A stretch of 64,000 bases of DNA from Candidatus Fimadaptatus faecigallinarum (GCA_018714445.1 DVNK01000037.1:22467-86466); one strand, 5' to 3'. Shown: positions 1 to 9,655, counted from the stretch's first letter. A program made the numbers and translations. The notes: generated from the letters alone by a model not told the origin.

Positions 1-3000
1 CAGCATGTCGCCGCGCCCCAGCAGCTTCTCTGCGCCCGCGCCGTCCAGTATCGTGCGCGAGTCGACCTGCGACGCCACCGTGAACGCTATGCGCGAGGGT
101 ATGTTGGCCTTTATGACGCCGGTTATGACGTTGACAGACGGGCGCTGCGTGGCTATGACCAGGTGTATGCCCGCCGCGCGCGCCAGCTGCGCCAGGCGGC
201 ATATGGCGTCCTCGACCTCGCCCGGCGCGACCATCATCAGGTCTGCCAGCTCGTCGATTATGACCACTATCTGCGGCAGCGGCTTTTCGCCATCCTTCAG
301 GTTGTGGTTGAAGCCCTTTATGTCGCGCACGCCGCGCTCGGCGAACTTCTGATACCGCTCGGTCATCTCCAGCACCGCCCAGTTGAGCGCGCTGGCCGCC
401 TTCTTGGGATCGGTCACGACCGGTATCAGCAGATGCGGCACGCCGTTGTACACGCTCAGCTCGACGACCTTGGGGTCGATGAGTATCAACCGCACCTCGT
501 CGGGCGTCGCGCGGTAGATTATCGACATGATTATCGTGTTTATGCACACCGACTTACCAGAACCCGTGGCGCCCGCTATCAGCACGTGCGGCATCTTGGC
601 GATATCGGCTATGACCAGCTTGCCGGCGTTGTCCTTGCCCAGCGCTACCGCCAGCTTGCTCTGCGCGCGCGCGGCCTCGGGGCTGTCCAGCACGTCGCGC
701 AGCGTGACCATCTCGCGCTGTTCGTTGGGCAGCTCTATGCCCACCGCCGACTTGCCCGGTATGGGGGCCTCTATGCGCACAGTCGTCGCGGCCAGGTTGA
801 GCGCGATGTCGTCGGCCAGGCCCGATATCTTGCTGACGCGCACGCCCGGCGCCGGCGTCATCTCAAACCGCGTGACCGCCGGCCCGCGGCTCACGCCCAC
901 GACCTTGGCCTGTATGCCGAACGATTGCAGCGTCTGCTCGAGCTTGAGCGCCTTTTCAGCATCGATCTGCTGCTGCTCCTGCATCGACACGCCGTTGCCC
1001 TCGGAAAAGTGCAGCAGATCTATCGGCGGGTAGAAGTAAGGCTTGTCCTCGGGGATCTCCTCCATGGCCGGTTTGGGCATCCTGATGGGCGTGCCATCCA
1101 GCCGTGTGCCGTCGCCCAGCGGCTTGTCTAGGTCGGCCTCCACCGGCGTATACATCGCCACGCGCCGCGCCGTCTCGGGCACTATCTCGGGCGTATGCTG
1201 AAGCGCGATCTCCTCATTGACTCCGCCCTCGCCCGCGTAACCGTCAAACGCTATGCCGTCCGTATCGACCGGCGCATGCGCCGCCGCGTCGGACTGCGCA
1301 TCATATGCCGGTTGCCCTGCCGTCGACTGCACGCCCGCCTCCGCATCGCGTACGGCCTGCACGTGGCGCTCATCCAGCTCGGGCAGCGGCTCGAACTCGG
1401 GCAACTCGTCGGGCAGCTCATCGGACGCCGAACCCGCCGGAGCCACGGACTGGGCCGCGCTCACGACTTGCGCCTGGCCGGCCGCCTGAGCAGCGTTCAC
1501 CGGCTGCGCCTGGCTTGTCGCTTGAGCAGCGTTCACCGGCTGTGCCTGACCTGCCGCCTGAGCAGCGTTCATCGGCTGAGCCTGACCTGCCGCTTGAGCA
1601 GCGTTCATCGACTGCGACTGGCTTGTCGCCTGAGTCGCGTTCACCGGCTGATATCCGGCCACCGGCTGGGTCCAGCCTGCGGACTGAGCCTGCGGCGCAG
1701 GCCGTGCCGCGTCGCCGTGCACATCGCCCGGCACCGAATACGGCTCGCCATAGCGCTCATACGGCATGCCATGGTCGTAGCCCGTGCCCGCCGCATACGC
1801 GCTGCCCGGCGCCGGCGAATATCCCCGCGCCGCACCGCCCGGCGCGCCTGCGGCCTGCCCGGCCTGGGCTGCGCCATAGCCGAACTCGGCGGCCTCGCGC
1901 GCAGCCGGCGCCGGCGCCGCCCACTCGGGCACGTCGGATCGCGCAGCCGGCACTTCGTCCAGCGGACGCACGTCGACATGCGCCGCAGCCTGCGCATTCG
2001 CGCCTTCCTGCATCGATTCGGCGCGCAACGCCTCGTCGCGCAGCCGGCTGCCCGCTATCCGCCGCACCGCCGAACTGCCATGCGCGGCGCGGCGCGCATC
2101 CTGAGCATAGTCGCGCTCATGGCGCAGCGGCCGCAGCGTAGGCTCACCCGGCTCACCCGGCTCGGCGGGCGCGGCGGCCTGCGCGCGACCGGCGCGTATC
2201 AGCTCGTCCACGCGCGTGGTCTGCGGTTCCTGCCACTGCGCGGCGCTCAGATCGAGCACGCCCGCCGTCGACTCGGGCGGCCGCGACATGGTATAGCCGC
2301 TGGCCATGTAGACCGAATCGTCATCGACGCGCGCCTTGCCGGGCTCGTCGTAACCCCTGAACACCATGCGCGCCGCCGCACTGGCCGCTTCCGGTGACTG
2401 CTCGGCGGTGTTGAGCGGCGCAACGCCCGCCGATGTAAGCGCCCGTCCGGGCACTCGCTTATCCAAAAACATAGGTACGCCTTCCTGCGCCATGTGCTCG
2501 CGCAATGCCTGATTGTATGCTTCCATATCGCCGCGACTGCGGGATTTGGCGCTCTCCAGCGCCTCCTCGGCCACGGGCCTGACTTCGGGCCGCGGCTGAG
2601 CCGGATGGGCCTGCGCCCCGGACTGCTCCGATTCGACGGCCGCGTCGGCGTCGGGAGCGTCCTGAGCCGGCTCGTCCCACGGCGGCGCATCGGTCGCCGG
2701 CACGGCCGCGCCATGTTCATGCTCAGCCCCGGCGCGCGCTCCACGCCCGGCCGCACGGCGCGGCGCATGCAAGCGACTTGGCCGCGCCTGGCTGGTCATT
2801 TCGTCATCGTCATCGTACTCGCCGGCGCGCGGCATGTCCTGCCGCTCCAGCTCGCGGCGGCGGCGCTCCAGCTCACGACGGCGCTGCTCGGCATCCAACC
2901 GGCGCTCGCGCTCCTGTTCCATGTTGAGGCGGCGCTGCTGGCGCAGTTCGCGCTCGCGCTCCTCGCGGGCAACGCGGCGCTCCAGCGACTGCGCGCGCAA

Positions 3001-3669
3001 CTCGGCCTTCTCGCGGCCGCGCACCTGGCGGCGCTCACGGTACTCGTCCATGCCGCCCGATATGCGCTCGGTGAGCGCCTGGCCGACCTCGCGCATCGAC
3101 GTGCGGCTCAAACACACCGCGATTATAAGCAGCACGCATATCAGCGCTATCGCCGCTCCCCACACGTCCAGCAGCTTATACAAATGCCAGCTCGTCAACG
3201 CGCCCAGCGCGCCCGCGCCCCGGCAGGTGCGCACGCCCTCCTCATACGACGCCTTTATGAACTCACGATACGAATCTGTCAACATCGTCTGGGCGATGTC
3301 CCGCGCCGCAAACACATGCCACACGCCGCAAAACACCAATGCCCCTACGCATATGAACAGCGCGCGCAGTGGCCGCACGCGCTTTCGTCCCACAAACATC
3401 ACTATTACGCCCATCGCGCCCAGCATGACCGGCATCACATAGCTTATCATGCCTGCAATGCCGCGCAATCCCTCGCGCAGCAGCGCTATCGTCTGGTTCG
3501 CCGGGCCGGACGCGCCGCCGTCCATCCACACGAGATACCCGGCAAACACTCCCATCGCCAGCAGTATCACGCCCAACACGCTGCAAAAGCGCCCCTCGCC
3601 GGGCGACGTGCTGGCTGTCTTGCGTGCGGCCTTCCCACCCCGGGCGGCCTGGGTCTTTTTTGTCGCCAT
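1..3669 (-). CDS. ftsK: DNA translocase FtsK/SpoIIIE, 3' end beyond the window
   Basis: Membrane-anchored hexameric dsDNA pump that moves chromosomes through the division or sporulation septum. The start ATG at 3669-3667 follows a GGAGG box; 1223 codons are open to the window edge with no stop. The N-terminus has about four hydrophobic segments within the first 190 residues. A very long charged, Ala/Gln/Pro-rich linker follows, and then the RecA-like motor with Walker A GATGSGKS near residue 1031 and a Walker B-like segment [12 protein letters not shown]. The C-terminal part of the motor and any gamma domain are missing. At over 1223 residues it is longer than the usual ~800-residue homologues, mainly because of the linker. 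The sequence does not tell whether it acts in vegetative division, sporulation or both. Confidence 0.95.
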   Translation of the reverse strand, partial: MATKKTQAARGGKAARKTASTSPGEGRFCSVLGVILLAMGVFAGYLVWMDGGASGPANQTIALLREGLRGIAGMISYVMPVMLGAMGVIVMFVGRKRVRPLRALFICVGALVFCGVWHVFAARDIAQTMLTDSYREFIKASYEEGVRTCRGAGALGALTSWHLYKLLDVWGAAIALICVLLIIAVCLSRTSMREVGQALTERISGGMDEYRERRQVRGREKAELRAQSLERRVAREERERELRQQRRLNMEQERERRLDAEQRRRELERRRRELERQDMPRAGEYDDDDEMTSQARPSRLHAPRRAAGRGARAGAEHEHGAAVPATDAPPWDEPAQDAPDADAAVESEQSGAQAHPAQPRPEVRPVAEEALESAKSRSRGDMEAYNQALREHMAQEGVPMFLDKRVPGRALTSAGVAPLNTAEQSPEAASAAARMVFRGYDEPGKARVDDDSVYMASGYTMSRPPESTAGVLDLSAAQWQEPQTTRVDELIRAGRAQAAAPAEPGEPGEPTLRPLRHERDYAQDARRAAHGSSAVRRIAGSRLRDEALRAESMQEGANAQAAAHVDVRPLDEVPAARSDVPEWAAPAPAAREAAEFGYGAAQAGQAAGAPGGAARGYSPAPGSAYAAGTGYDHGMPYERYGEPYSVPGDVHGDAARPAPQAQSAGWTQPVAGYQPVNATQATSQSQSMNAAQAAGQAQPMNAAQAAGQAQPVNAAQATSQAQPVNAAQAAGQAQVVSAAQSVAPAGSASDELPDELPEFEPLPELDERHVQAVRDAEAGVQSTAGQPAYDAQSDAAAHAPVDTDGIAFDGYAGEGGVNEEIALQHTPEIVPETARRVAMYTPVEADLDKPLGDGTRLDGTPIRMPKPAMEEIPEDKPYFYPPIDLLHFSEGNGVSMQEQQQIDAEKALKLEQTLQSFGIQAKVVGVSRGPAVTRFEMTPAPGVRVSKISGLADDIALNLAATTVRIEAPIPGKSAVGIELPNEQREMVTLRDVLDSPEAARAQSKLAVALGKDNAGKLVIADIAKMPHVLIAGATGSGKSVCINTIIMSIIYRATPDEVRLILIDPKVVELSVYNGVPHLLIPVVTDPKKAASALNWAVLEMTERYQKFAERGVRDIKGFNHNLKDGEKPLPQIVVIIDELADLMMVAPGEVEDAICRLAQLARAAGIHLVIATQRPSVNVITGVIKANIPSRIAFTVASQVDSRTILDGAGAEKLLGRGDML
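1481..1650 (-). repeat. 36-bp in-frame tandem repeat in the FtsK linker
   Basis: About 4.7 copies of a 36-bp unit encode a 12-residue repeat of the type [12 protein letters not shown], at about residues 673-729 of the FtsK linker. The unit is a multiple of three, so copy-number change would keep the frame. It probably forms a flexible spacer between the membrane domain and the motor. Confidence 0.9.
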
Positions 3670-3883
3670 TTATGCCTCCGCACAGCCTGTTCCGCGCAAA
3701 AAGGCGGACTTGCCTATTTTCAGTATACCTTAGTATTATACCGCAAACGCACACCGTCTGCAAATCCGCACGCGCCCCGCCCGCGACTTTTAACACTGCG
3801 TTCGGTTATGGCACAAGATATTAACCACGGCTATATCTATGCTGAGCCCGAGGGATTATGTTCGCCGGCTGCGCGCAGTCCTC

Positions 3884-3911
3884 ACCGCCTGACACGGCGC
3901 GGCATAGTATA
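3884..3911 (+). promoter_or_regulatory. Candidate sigma-K promoter of dpaAB
   Basis: The motif CATAGTATA at 3903-3911 matches the sigma-K -10 pattern CATA-N3-TA exactly. An AC dinucleotide (3884-3885) lies 17 bp upstream, as in sigma-K -35 elements. The Shine-Dalgarno box of dpaA begins 15 bp downstream. In Bacillus subtilis the dipicolinate synthase operon is known to be sigma-K dependent. The assignment here is inferred from the motif and the gene. Confidence 0.55.
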
Positions 3912-3941
3912 TGCCATACATGGGCAGGGAGGATGATGCGG

Positions 3942-4760
3942 ATGGAACTACTTGTTGTAGGCGGCGACAGGCGGCATGAGCTGCTGTGTGAATTGGCGCG
4001 CGCCCGGGGTTGGCATGTGATGAGCATAGGACTGCCCGGCAGCGGCGCATGCGCAAGTCAAGCGGACGTGGCCGTGCTGCCGGCGCCGTATGCGCGCGAC
4101 GGATACATAAACGCGCCGCTGGTCGACGCCCGGCTGCGCGTGCAGGAACTGGCGTCGCACTTAAAGCCCGGCGCTCAGGTGTATTGCGGCAGCCCGGACG
4201 CCGAGCTGCGCGAGCTGGCCGCGGCGCAGGGCTGGCGGGTGATCGACCTATATTCCGACGAGGCTTTCGCGCGCCGCAACGCGCTGGCCTCAGCCGAGGG
4301 CGCGATATTCGCCGCGATGCGCGAGCGCGACTCGATGATATCGGGCGCCGACTGCCTGGTGATAGGCTTTGGCCGTCTGGGGCAAATGCTGGCGCTAACG
4401 CTCAGGGGCATGGGCGCGCGCGTGCGCGTTGCGGCGCGTCGCGAGGCCAGCCGCGCACTGGCCGAATGCCTGGGCCTGGAGGCGGTAGAGCTGAGCGCGC
4501 TGGCACTCGCGCTCAAGGGGCGCGCATTGGTGTTCAACACCGTGCCCGCAAAGGTGCTGGACGGACGCGCCCTCACGTGCGTGGATGCGGACGCGCTGGT
4601 CATAGAGACGGCCAGCGCGCCTTACGGCGTGGACTTTGACGCGGCGCGCGAACTGGGCGTGCATGTGCTGCGCGAGGGCGGCATACCCGGGCGGTATTGC
4701 CCGCGCACCGCCGCGGCGATAATCCTCGATTCGCTCGAGGCCGCAAAGGAGGCGATATGA
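3942..4760 (+). CDS. dpaA: Dipicolinate synthase subunit A
   Basis: Subunit A of the enzyme that oxidises dihydrodipicolinate-type intermediates to dipicolinic acid in the mother cell; Ca-dipicolinate fills the spore core. The protein (272 residues) has a Rossmann NAD(P)-binding core with the motif VIGFGRLGQ near residue 140, a C-terminal GRYCPRTAA segment, and family-typical length. Three in-frame ATGs lie close together (3933, 3936, 3942). 3942 was chosen because it alone sits at a normal distance (9 nt) from GGGAGG at 3927-3932. The stop overlaps the dpaB start as ATGA, so the two genes should be translationally coupled. Confidence 0.93.
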   Translation: MELLVVGGDRRHELLCELARARGWHVMSIGLPGSGACASQADVAVLPAPYARDGYINAPLVDARLRVQELASHLKPGAQVYCGSPDAELRELAAAQGWRVIDLYSDEAFARRNALASAEGAIFAAMRERDSMISGADCLVIGFGRLGQMLALTLRGMGARVRVAARREASRALAECLGLEAVELSALALALKGRALVFNTVPAKVLDGRALTCVDADALVIETASAPYGVDFDAARELGVHVLREGGIPGRYCPRTAAAIILDSLEAAKEAI

Positions 4761-5356
4761 TGAGCGACATAGCGGGACTGAGAATAGGATTTTGCCTGAC
4801 CGGCTCGTTTTGCACATTCGCGCGGGTATTCACGCAGATGGAAGCGCTGGCGGCCGATGGAGCACAGCTGATACCGATAATATCAAACAACGTCGATGCG
4901 CTGGACACGCGCTTTTTCAGCGCCGCCGAAGTCAAACAGCGGCTGCGCGACATAACCGGCCGCGAGCCGCTGCGCACGATACCCGAAGTCGAGCCGATAG
5001 GCCCCAAGGCGCTGACCGACCTCATGATCGTCGCGCCGTGCACCGGCAACACGCTGGCAAAGCTCGCCTGCGGACTGGTCGACACGCCGGTCACCATGGC
5101 GGTCAAATCGCACCTGCGCGGCGGCAAGCCGGTGCTGCTGGCGGTATCCACCAACGACGCGCTGGGCGCGGCCGCGCGCAATATAGGCGCGCTGCTCAAC
5201 TACAAGCACATATACTTCCTGCCGCTGGAGCAGGACGACTATGTTCACAAGCCCAACTCGATCGTGGCGCGCATGGAGCTGATGCGCGAGGGCGCGCTGG
5301 CTGCGCTGGAAGGCCGCAACCTGCAGCCGATGTTGAGAGAAAGGGCGGTTGGATGA
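4757..5356 (+). CDS. dpaB: Dipicolinate synthase subunit B
   Basis: Flavoprotein-like subunit B of dipicolinate synthase, partner of the gene just upstream. The ~199-residue protein shows the flavoprotein fold signature of the family (GLRIGFCLTGSFCTF near the N-terminus, then IVAPCTGNTLAKLACG). The start ATG at 4757 overlaps the dpaA stop and follows AAAGGAGG by four bases; a second ATG at 4760 is possible. Ile codons in this gene are 10 ATA, 2 ATC and 0 ATT, the bias seen across the window. No obvious terminator follows; the next structured sequence is the hairpin at 5467. Confidence 0.93.
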   Translation: MMSDIAGLRIGFCLTGSFCTFARVFTQMEALAADGAQLIPIISNNVDALDTRFFSAAEVKQRLRDITGREPLRTIPEVEPIGPKALTDLMIVAPCTGNTLAKLACGLVDTPVTMAVKSHLRGGKPVLLAVSTNDALGAAARNIGALLNYKHIYFLPLEQDDYVHKPNSIVARMELMREGALAALEGRNLQPMLRERAVG

Positions 5357-5463
5357 CGCCGATGCGGCGAGGGCTTGCGCCTTTCGCCGCATTTCACTTA
5401 TAAGAGCGCGGCATTGATATGTCGGGACGATTTCCCGGCCGGCCGGTTAATGTCTGAAGAGCG

Positions 5464-5699
5464 TGGGCGCTGCCTGCAAAGGCAGCGCTCGGCTCACTGA
5501 CAAAGTATTACGCATACTGCCAGCCCGGCTAAACTTGCAATGACGGCAAACGGCATCTGCAGATTATGCCATAATGCCCGCTATGCAAAACGTATTTTGA
5601 AGCATCGTCCATGCGCTATTTCAGAAAAGACTTAGGCGATGCGTTCTGTCCGGCTGCTGGGTGTCAACGGTCTGGGCGCTGCCTGCAAGGGCAGCGTTG
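5464..5699 (+). repeat. Dispersed hairpin-flanked element, copy 1
   Basis: A core at about 5498-5667 (169 bp) is closely related to the reverse complement of 12335-12509, with only scattered substitutions and two small indels. Terminal motif TGACAAAGT starts the core; the matching right-end ACTTTGTCA is partly deleted in this copy. Both sides carry a direct copy of a hairpin: GCGCTGCC-TGCAAA-GGCAGCGC at 5468-5488 and GCGCTGCC-TGCAAG-GGCAGCGT at 5677-5697. The hairpins at the other copy have a different sequence. No conserved ORF spans the core, because an indel shifts the frame between copies. Confidence 0.85.
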
Positions 5700-6141
5700 T
5701 CGCATAATGGTGGCCGGCCGGCCCCGCGCACTCCTTGTCTGCACACGCCGACTCAGTTGCGCCTCACGTCTCGCGGGTCAGCCCGGGCAGGCTGGGCGCT
5801 TTCGGCTGATTTCATGAGTATCGGCTCTGCAAATTGTATGCAAGCGCGATTGGCCTTGCGCCCTTAGCCCGTCTGCGCGCCGGTGAGTAAATGCGCCGCA
5901 TGACGCGCATGGCTGAGTGCGATATGCCGCGCACCGCTCATGCCAGTCTAGCCGCATTTACATTTGCGTCGGCCCACTCTTGCCAGACTTGCCGGACTTT
6001 GTGCGGCCCGGCCGCGCGGCGCATTGCCGGCGCTGACGTTGCCGGCCCGCTGCCCATAAATAAAGCAGCGCCCCGCATGGCAATTCAGCCATCGGAGCGC
6101 CGCTCAACATGATATAGTCCTATTGGTCAACTGCCGCCGAT
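5700..6141. other. Intergenic, no gene seen
   Basis: Both strands lack an ORF with a ribosome binding site or recognisable protein. A short stem-loop (CGCTGC / GCAGCG around an AT-rich loop) occurs near 6047-6070 and may help end transcription of the antiporter operon, but it has no T-tract. Confidence 0.5.
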
Positions 6142-7341
6142 TCAGCCCTTGCTGGCGCGCACTGCCGCGCCGCTTGGGGCGATCTCGCCGGCGCGCGTGA
6201 GCACTATCTTGGTCAGCACCGGGCCGATCAGTTCGTATATCAGCGTCGCACAGAGTATCACCGCGCGTATCTGGCCGCCATACTGCGGCAGCTCGACCGC
6301 GGCGATGGTGGTCATACCTATCGCAACGCCGGCCTGCGGCAGCAGCGCCACACCCAGATACTTGCGCACGTTCGGCTCAAATCCGACCAGTCTCGAGCCA
6401 ATCCGCGCGCCCAGATACTTGCCCATCGAGCGGAATACCAGATACAGCACGCCCATCAGCCCGACCTGCGGCAACACGCTCAGATCCAGATCCGCGCCCG
6501 ACAGCACGAAGAACAGCAAAAACAGCGGCGGCGTCCAGTGATCCACCACGTCCAGCAGCTTGTCCAGGTCGTCGTAGAGGTTGGCAACCATAGCGCCTAT
6601 CATCATGCACAGCAACAGCGAACTCAGCCCCAGCAGATCCGCCAGCGCCGTGCCCAGCAGCACCGCGCATATGACCAGCGTCAGCCGGTTGGCGCGCGAC
6701 TTGAAGAACCTTAGGCAGAACGTCTGCACAAAGCCTATCGCGCCGCCCAGCACGATCGAACCCAGTATCTCGATTATCGGCGTCACGATCATGTCAAAGT
6801 AGTTGACGCCGCCCTCGGCCTCCAGCGCCTTGGCCACCGACACCGATATCGAAAACGCCATAAGGCACACCGCGTCATCCATGGCCACAACCGGCAGCAA
6901 GGTGCGCGTTACCGGGCCGTCGGCCTTATATTGGCGCACGACCATGAGCGTGGCCGCGGGCGCAGTCGCCGCCGCAATCGCGCCCAGCGCTATCGATTCG
7001 GCCGGCGGGAAACCGCATACCAGCAGCGTGATATCCACCAGCACCACCGCCGTCAGCGCCTCAAACGCCGTAACCGTCAGCACGCGCGAACCCAGCCGCC
7101 GTATATAGCTGAGCTTGAACTCGCCGCCTATCGAAAACGCTATGAAGCCCAGCGCTACGTTTACTATATCGTTTAACTGCGCCGTCGTCTCAAACGGTAT
7201 CACGTTGAACACGCTGCCGCCCAGCAGCAGTCCCGCCACCAGATAGCCCGTCACGTTCGGCAATCCCACGCGCTTGGCCAGCCGCTTGAACAACAGTCCG
7301 CTGCCTATCGCTATCGCCAGACACAGTATCATATTATCCAT
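6142..7341 (-). CDS. Cation:proton antiporter, CPA2/Kef-NapA type
   Basis: Integral membrane exchanger of Na+ or K+ for protons. The 399-residue protein is almost entirely hydrophobic, with about 11-13 membrane segments. It has the family pattern of an N-terminal GLPNVTGYLVAGLLLG segment, an unwound central region (AAATAPAATLMV, then AMDDAV with paired Asp) and LLPQAGVAIGM near the C-terminus. It lacks the cytoplasmic TrkA-N domain of KefB/KefC. The start overlaps the 3' end of the upstream PII-like gene by 8 bp, so the two are co-translated and probably act together. The ion transported is not shown by the sequence. Confidence 0.88.
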   Translation of the reverse strand: MDNMILCLAIAIGSGLLFKRLAKRVGLPNVTGYLVAGLLLGGSVFNVIPFETTAQLNDIVNVALGFIAFSIGGEFKLSYIRRLGSRVLTVTAFEALTAVVLVDITLLVCGFPPAESIALGAIAAATAPAATLMVVRQYKADGPVTRTLLPVVAMDDAVCLMAFSISVSVAKALEAEGGVNYFDMIVTPIIEILGSIVLGGAIGFVQTFCLRFFKSRANRLTLVICAVLLGTALADLLGLSSLLLCMMIGAMVANLYDDLDKLLDVVDHWTPPLFLLFFVLSGADLDLSVLPQVGLMGVLYLVFRSMGKYLGARIGSRLVGFEPNVRKYLGVALLPQAGVAIGMTTIAAVELPQYGGQIRAVILCATLIYELIGPVLTKIVLTRAGEIAPSGAAVRASKG

Positions 7342-7690
7342 TCTTGCTTTCCGCCAGCCCTTCTACGTTTGTGATGGGCACGGTAAACATAATGCCCGTG
7401 CCGGGCACGCTCAGATCGCCCACTACCTTGCTAACCACGCGCCGCGCCTGGGGATACATATCGTCGCTCAGTACGGTCAGCACGAGCTTGTTGTGCTCCT
7501 GGTCCGGGTTTAAGAACTTGCGCAACGACGCGAATATCGGCGGCGCATCCACCGACGCCTGCCCCAGCACCTGCAGTGCACCCTCGCAATCGATCACCGT
7601 CGAGCCGCGCACGCCCTCGCGCGCAAACTCGCTCAGCAGTTCCGGCACCAGCTCGGTCTGCCTGAGTATCAACACCTGTAACAGCATCAT
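7334..7690 (-). CDS. PII-like small regulatory protein, antiporter-linked
   Basis: The 118-residue protein has a ferredoxin-like PII pattern: beta-strand LLQVLILRQTELVPELLSEF, then GVRGSTVIDCEG, a middle variable part, and a C-terminal VPITNVEGL strand. It lacks a recognisable canonical T-loop with a modifiable Tyr. Families of PII-like proteins encoded next to transporters (including Na+/H+ antiporters) are known, and the 8-bp overlap with the antiporter fits that role. Start ATG at 7690, with a second ATG codon next, behind a GAGGG box. The effector molecule is unknown. Confidence 0.65.
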   Translation of the reverse strand: MMLLQVLILRQTELVPELLSEFAREGVRGSTVIDCEGALQVLGQASVDAPPIFASLRKFLNPDQEHNKLVLTVLSDDMYPQARRVVSKVVGDLSVPGTGIMFTVPITNVEGLAESKNG

Positions 7691-7729
7691 TACGCCCTCT
7701 TTCCTGTCTATTCGCGCACTTCCGCCACA

Positions 7730-7758
7730 ATTCTATTGCAGATTAACACAGCTGTCAA
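7730..7758 (-). promoter_or_regulatory. Sigma-A promoter of the PII-antiporter operon
   Basis: On the minus strand TTGACA (7753-7758) is followed after 17 bp by TAGAAT (7730-7735), about 40 bp upstream of the PII-like start codon. Confidence 0.75.
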
Positions 7759-7810
7759 CCACGCGACACAAAATCTAATGCGCTACTTGCGTAAAGCCCG
7801 CGTTATGCGC

Positions 7811-7847
7811 AAAAAGAGCGCGCCGCCGGTCTGCCCGGGGCGCGCGT
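7811..7847 (-). terminator. Intrinsic terminator after the binding-protein gene
   Basis: On the minus strand a GC-rich stem (GGCGCGC / GCGCGCC) is followed by TTTTT, 17 bp after the stop codon of the amino-acid binding protein. Confidence 0.8.
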
Positions 7848-7863
7848 CTTGCATATCGGTTTG

Positions 7864-8772
7864 TCAGGCCGCGGCGTCGTCAGTCGCGGCATCGTCAGTC
7901 GCGGTATCGTCGGTCGCGGTATCGTCGGTCGCGGCAGCGTCGGTCGATTCGGCCTCAGCGGCGTCGGCAGCCTCAAGCAGCTGGCCGTTCTGCTCCATGG
8001 CCAGTTCAAACCACGCGTCGAACTCGCCGTTGGTGGTGACCTTGTCTATGTAGGCGTTTATCGCCTCAAGGAGCTTTGCGTTATCGCCCTTGTTTACGGC
8101 AACAGCCACGCCCGAGCTGGTGAAATCTATCGGCACTTCGCTTATCGCCAGGCCCTCATACACGGTCATGTACGACTTGCCCACGACGTCGGTGCATATG
8201 ACGCCCTCTATGTTGCCCTGGCTCAGCTCCATCATCAGCAGCGGCACCTTGTCCAGCAGCATCGTCTCGCTCTGAGCGAACTGCTCCTCGGCGACGCCCT
8301 GCTGCAGCGAGCCCAGCTGCGCGCCTATCTTCTTGCCCACGAAATCTTCGGCGGTCTTGTACTTGTCCACGTCCTCGGCGCGCACTATCATGACCTGCTC
8401 GCCGATGTAGTAGGGCGTCGAGAAGTCCACGACTTCCTCACGGTCGGGCTTTATCGCCATGCCCGATATTATGCAGTCCAGCTCGCCGGTGCGCAGCGCC
8501 GTTATCAGGCCCGAGAACGCCAGATCGCGCACTTCCAGTTCCACGCCCAGCTCCGCCGCCAGCCCGCGCGCCAGATCCATCTCAAACCCCGCCAGCACTT
8601 CCTCGCCGGTCTCGGGGTCAGTGTAATAAAATTCATACGGCGCGAACGTGGCCTCAGTGCCCACGACTAACTTGCCCGCCGCCAGTATGTCGTCCAGCTT
8701 GTCGGCCAGCGCCGCCGAACCCGTCATAAGCAGAGCCACCGCCAGCAACAGCGCCGCGATCTTCTTCATCAT
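7864..8772 (-). CDS. Amino-acid ABC transporter substrate-binding protein (family 3)
   Basis: Extracytoplasmic receptor for a polar amino acid. Residues 1-23 form a Sec signal peptide ending ALA-D. The family-3 fold follows (KLVVGTEATFAPYEF, then GFEMDLARGLA, DCIISGMAIKPDREE and the VGKKIGAQLGS segment). There is no lipobox cysteine, unusual for a binding protein of a monoderm. The C-terminus ends in a low-complexity acidic tail of repeated ATDD units (DNA near 7867-7950). No permease or ATPase gene is adjacent, so it is an orphan receptor in this window. Start at 8772 with GGGAGGG seven bases upstream; a second ATG follows directly. It has its own promoter and terminator. Confidence 0.9.
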   Translation of the reverse strand: MMKKIAALLLAVALLMTGSAALADKLDDILAAGKLVVGTEATFAPYEFYYTDPETGEEVLAGFEMDLARGLAAELGVELEVRDLAFSGLITALRTGELDCIISGMAIKPDREEVVDFSTPYYIGEQVMIVRAEDVDKYKTAEDFVGKKIGAQLGSLQQGVAEEQFAQSETMLLDKVPLLMMELSQGNIEGVICTDVVGKSYMTVYEGLAISEVPIDFTSSGVAVAVNKGDNAKLLEAINAYIDKVTTNGEFDAWFELAMEQNGQLLEAADAAEAESTDAAATDDTATDDTATDDAATDDAAA

Positions 8773-8820
8773 AGCGTAACCCTCCCATAAATATGCGGTT
8801 ATCCGCGCTTTACGTGGATA

Positions 8821-8849
8821 ATTATACATCTGTCTTGCGCACACGTCAA
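8821..8849 (-). promoter_or_regulatory. Near-consensus sigma-A promoter
   Basis: Minus-strand TTGACG (8844-8849), 17-bp spacer, TATAAT (8821-8826), about 50 bp upstream of the binding-protein start. Confidence 0.85.
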
Positions 8850-9060
8850 CCTCTGCCGCTCACTTTTTACCTCATTTTATCAATTTAGCGTGGTGAAGTA
8901 GCAATTGGGTAATGCGCGTTCTGTCGGCCATGCGCATACCGGTTCCGCCGCATGCGGCCGATATGCCAGGACGCCGCGCCTTGGCCGACATGCGCCGGAC
9001 AGGCGCACTGCGTCACACTGAATGAATTGCGTCTCGCCAGGCACAGCAGCGGCCGGCCGT

Positions 9061-9655
9061 GTTTTGCGCCATGTCAGGCGCACCGCGTTCATCTGCGTCG
9101 CGCGCCATATCAAGCGCACCGCAATCGTCTGCGCCGCGCACCATATCAAGCGCACCGCGCTCGTCTGCCCACGCGCCATGTCCAACGTACCGCGTTCATC
9201 TGCACCACGCGCCATGTCAAGCGTACCACGCTCATCTGCGCTTTGCGCCATGTCAAGCGTACCGCGTTCATCTGCTCCGCGCACCGCGTCCAACGTACCA
9301 CGTTCATCTGCGCTGCGCTCCATGTCCAACGTACCGCGTTCATCTGCACCACGCGCCATGTCAAGCGTACCACGCTCATCTGCGCTTTGCGCCATGTCAA
9401 GCGTAACGCGTTCATCTGCGCTTTGTGCCATGTCAAGCGTACCACGCTCATCTGCGCTTTGCGCTGCGCGCCATTTCCAACGCACCGCGCTCGTCTGCAC
9501 CACGCGCCATTTCCAACGCACCGCGCTCGTCTGCGCCACACGCCATGTCCAACGTACCGCGTTCATCTGCGCCGCGCACCACGTCCAACGTACCGCGTTC
9601 GTCTGCACTGTGCACCAGATCAAGAGTACCGCGTTTATCTTCACCGCACCCATAC
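9061..9655. repeat. 36-bp intergenic tandem array (about 16-17 copies)
   Basis: Imperfect copies of a 36-bp unit containing the shared word GTACCGCGTTCATCTGC run through the gap. Because 36 is a multiple of three, several frames stay open for over 600 bp on both strands. None has a ribosome binding site, and an irregular copy near 9466 changes the register, so I do not call a protein. The gap from 8877 to 9060 holds nothing else recognisable. Confidence 0.9.

Noticed and set aside
163..3936. Several long plus-strand frames opposite ftsK
   Set aside because: They are antisense shadows of the GC-rich ftsK frame, giving Arg/Ala/His-rich proteins without motifs.
5611..5867. Short ORFs beginning MRYFRKDL in the dispersed element
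   Set aside because: The two copies of the element shift frame relative to each other after about eight codons, so coding is not conserved.
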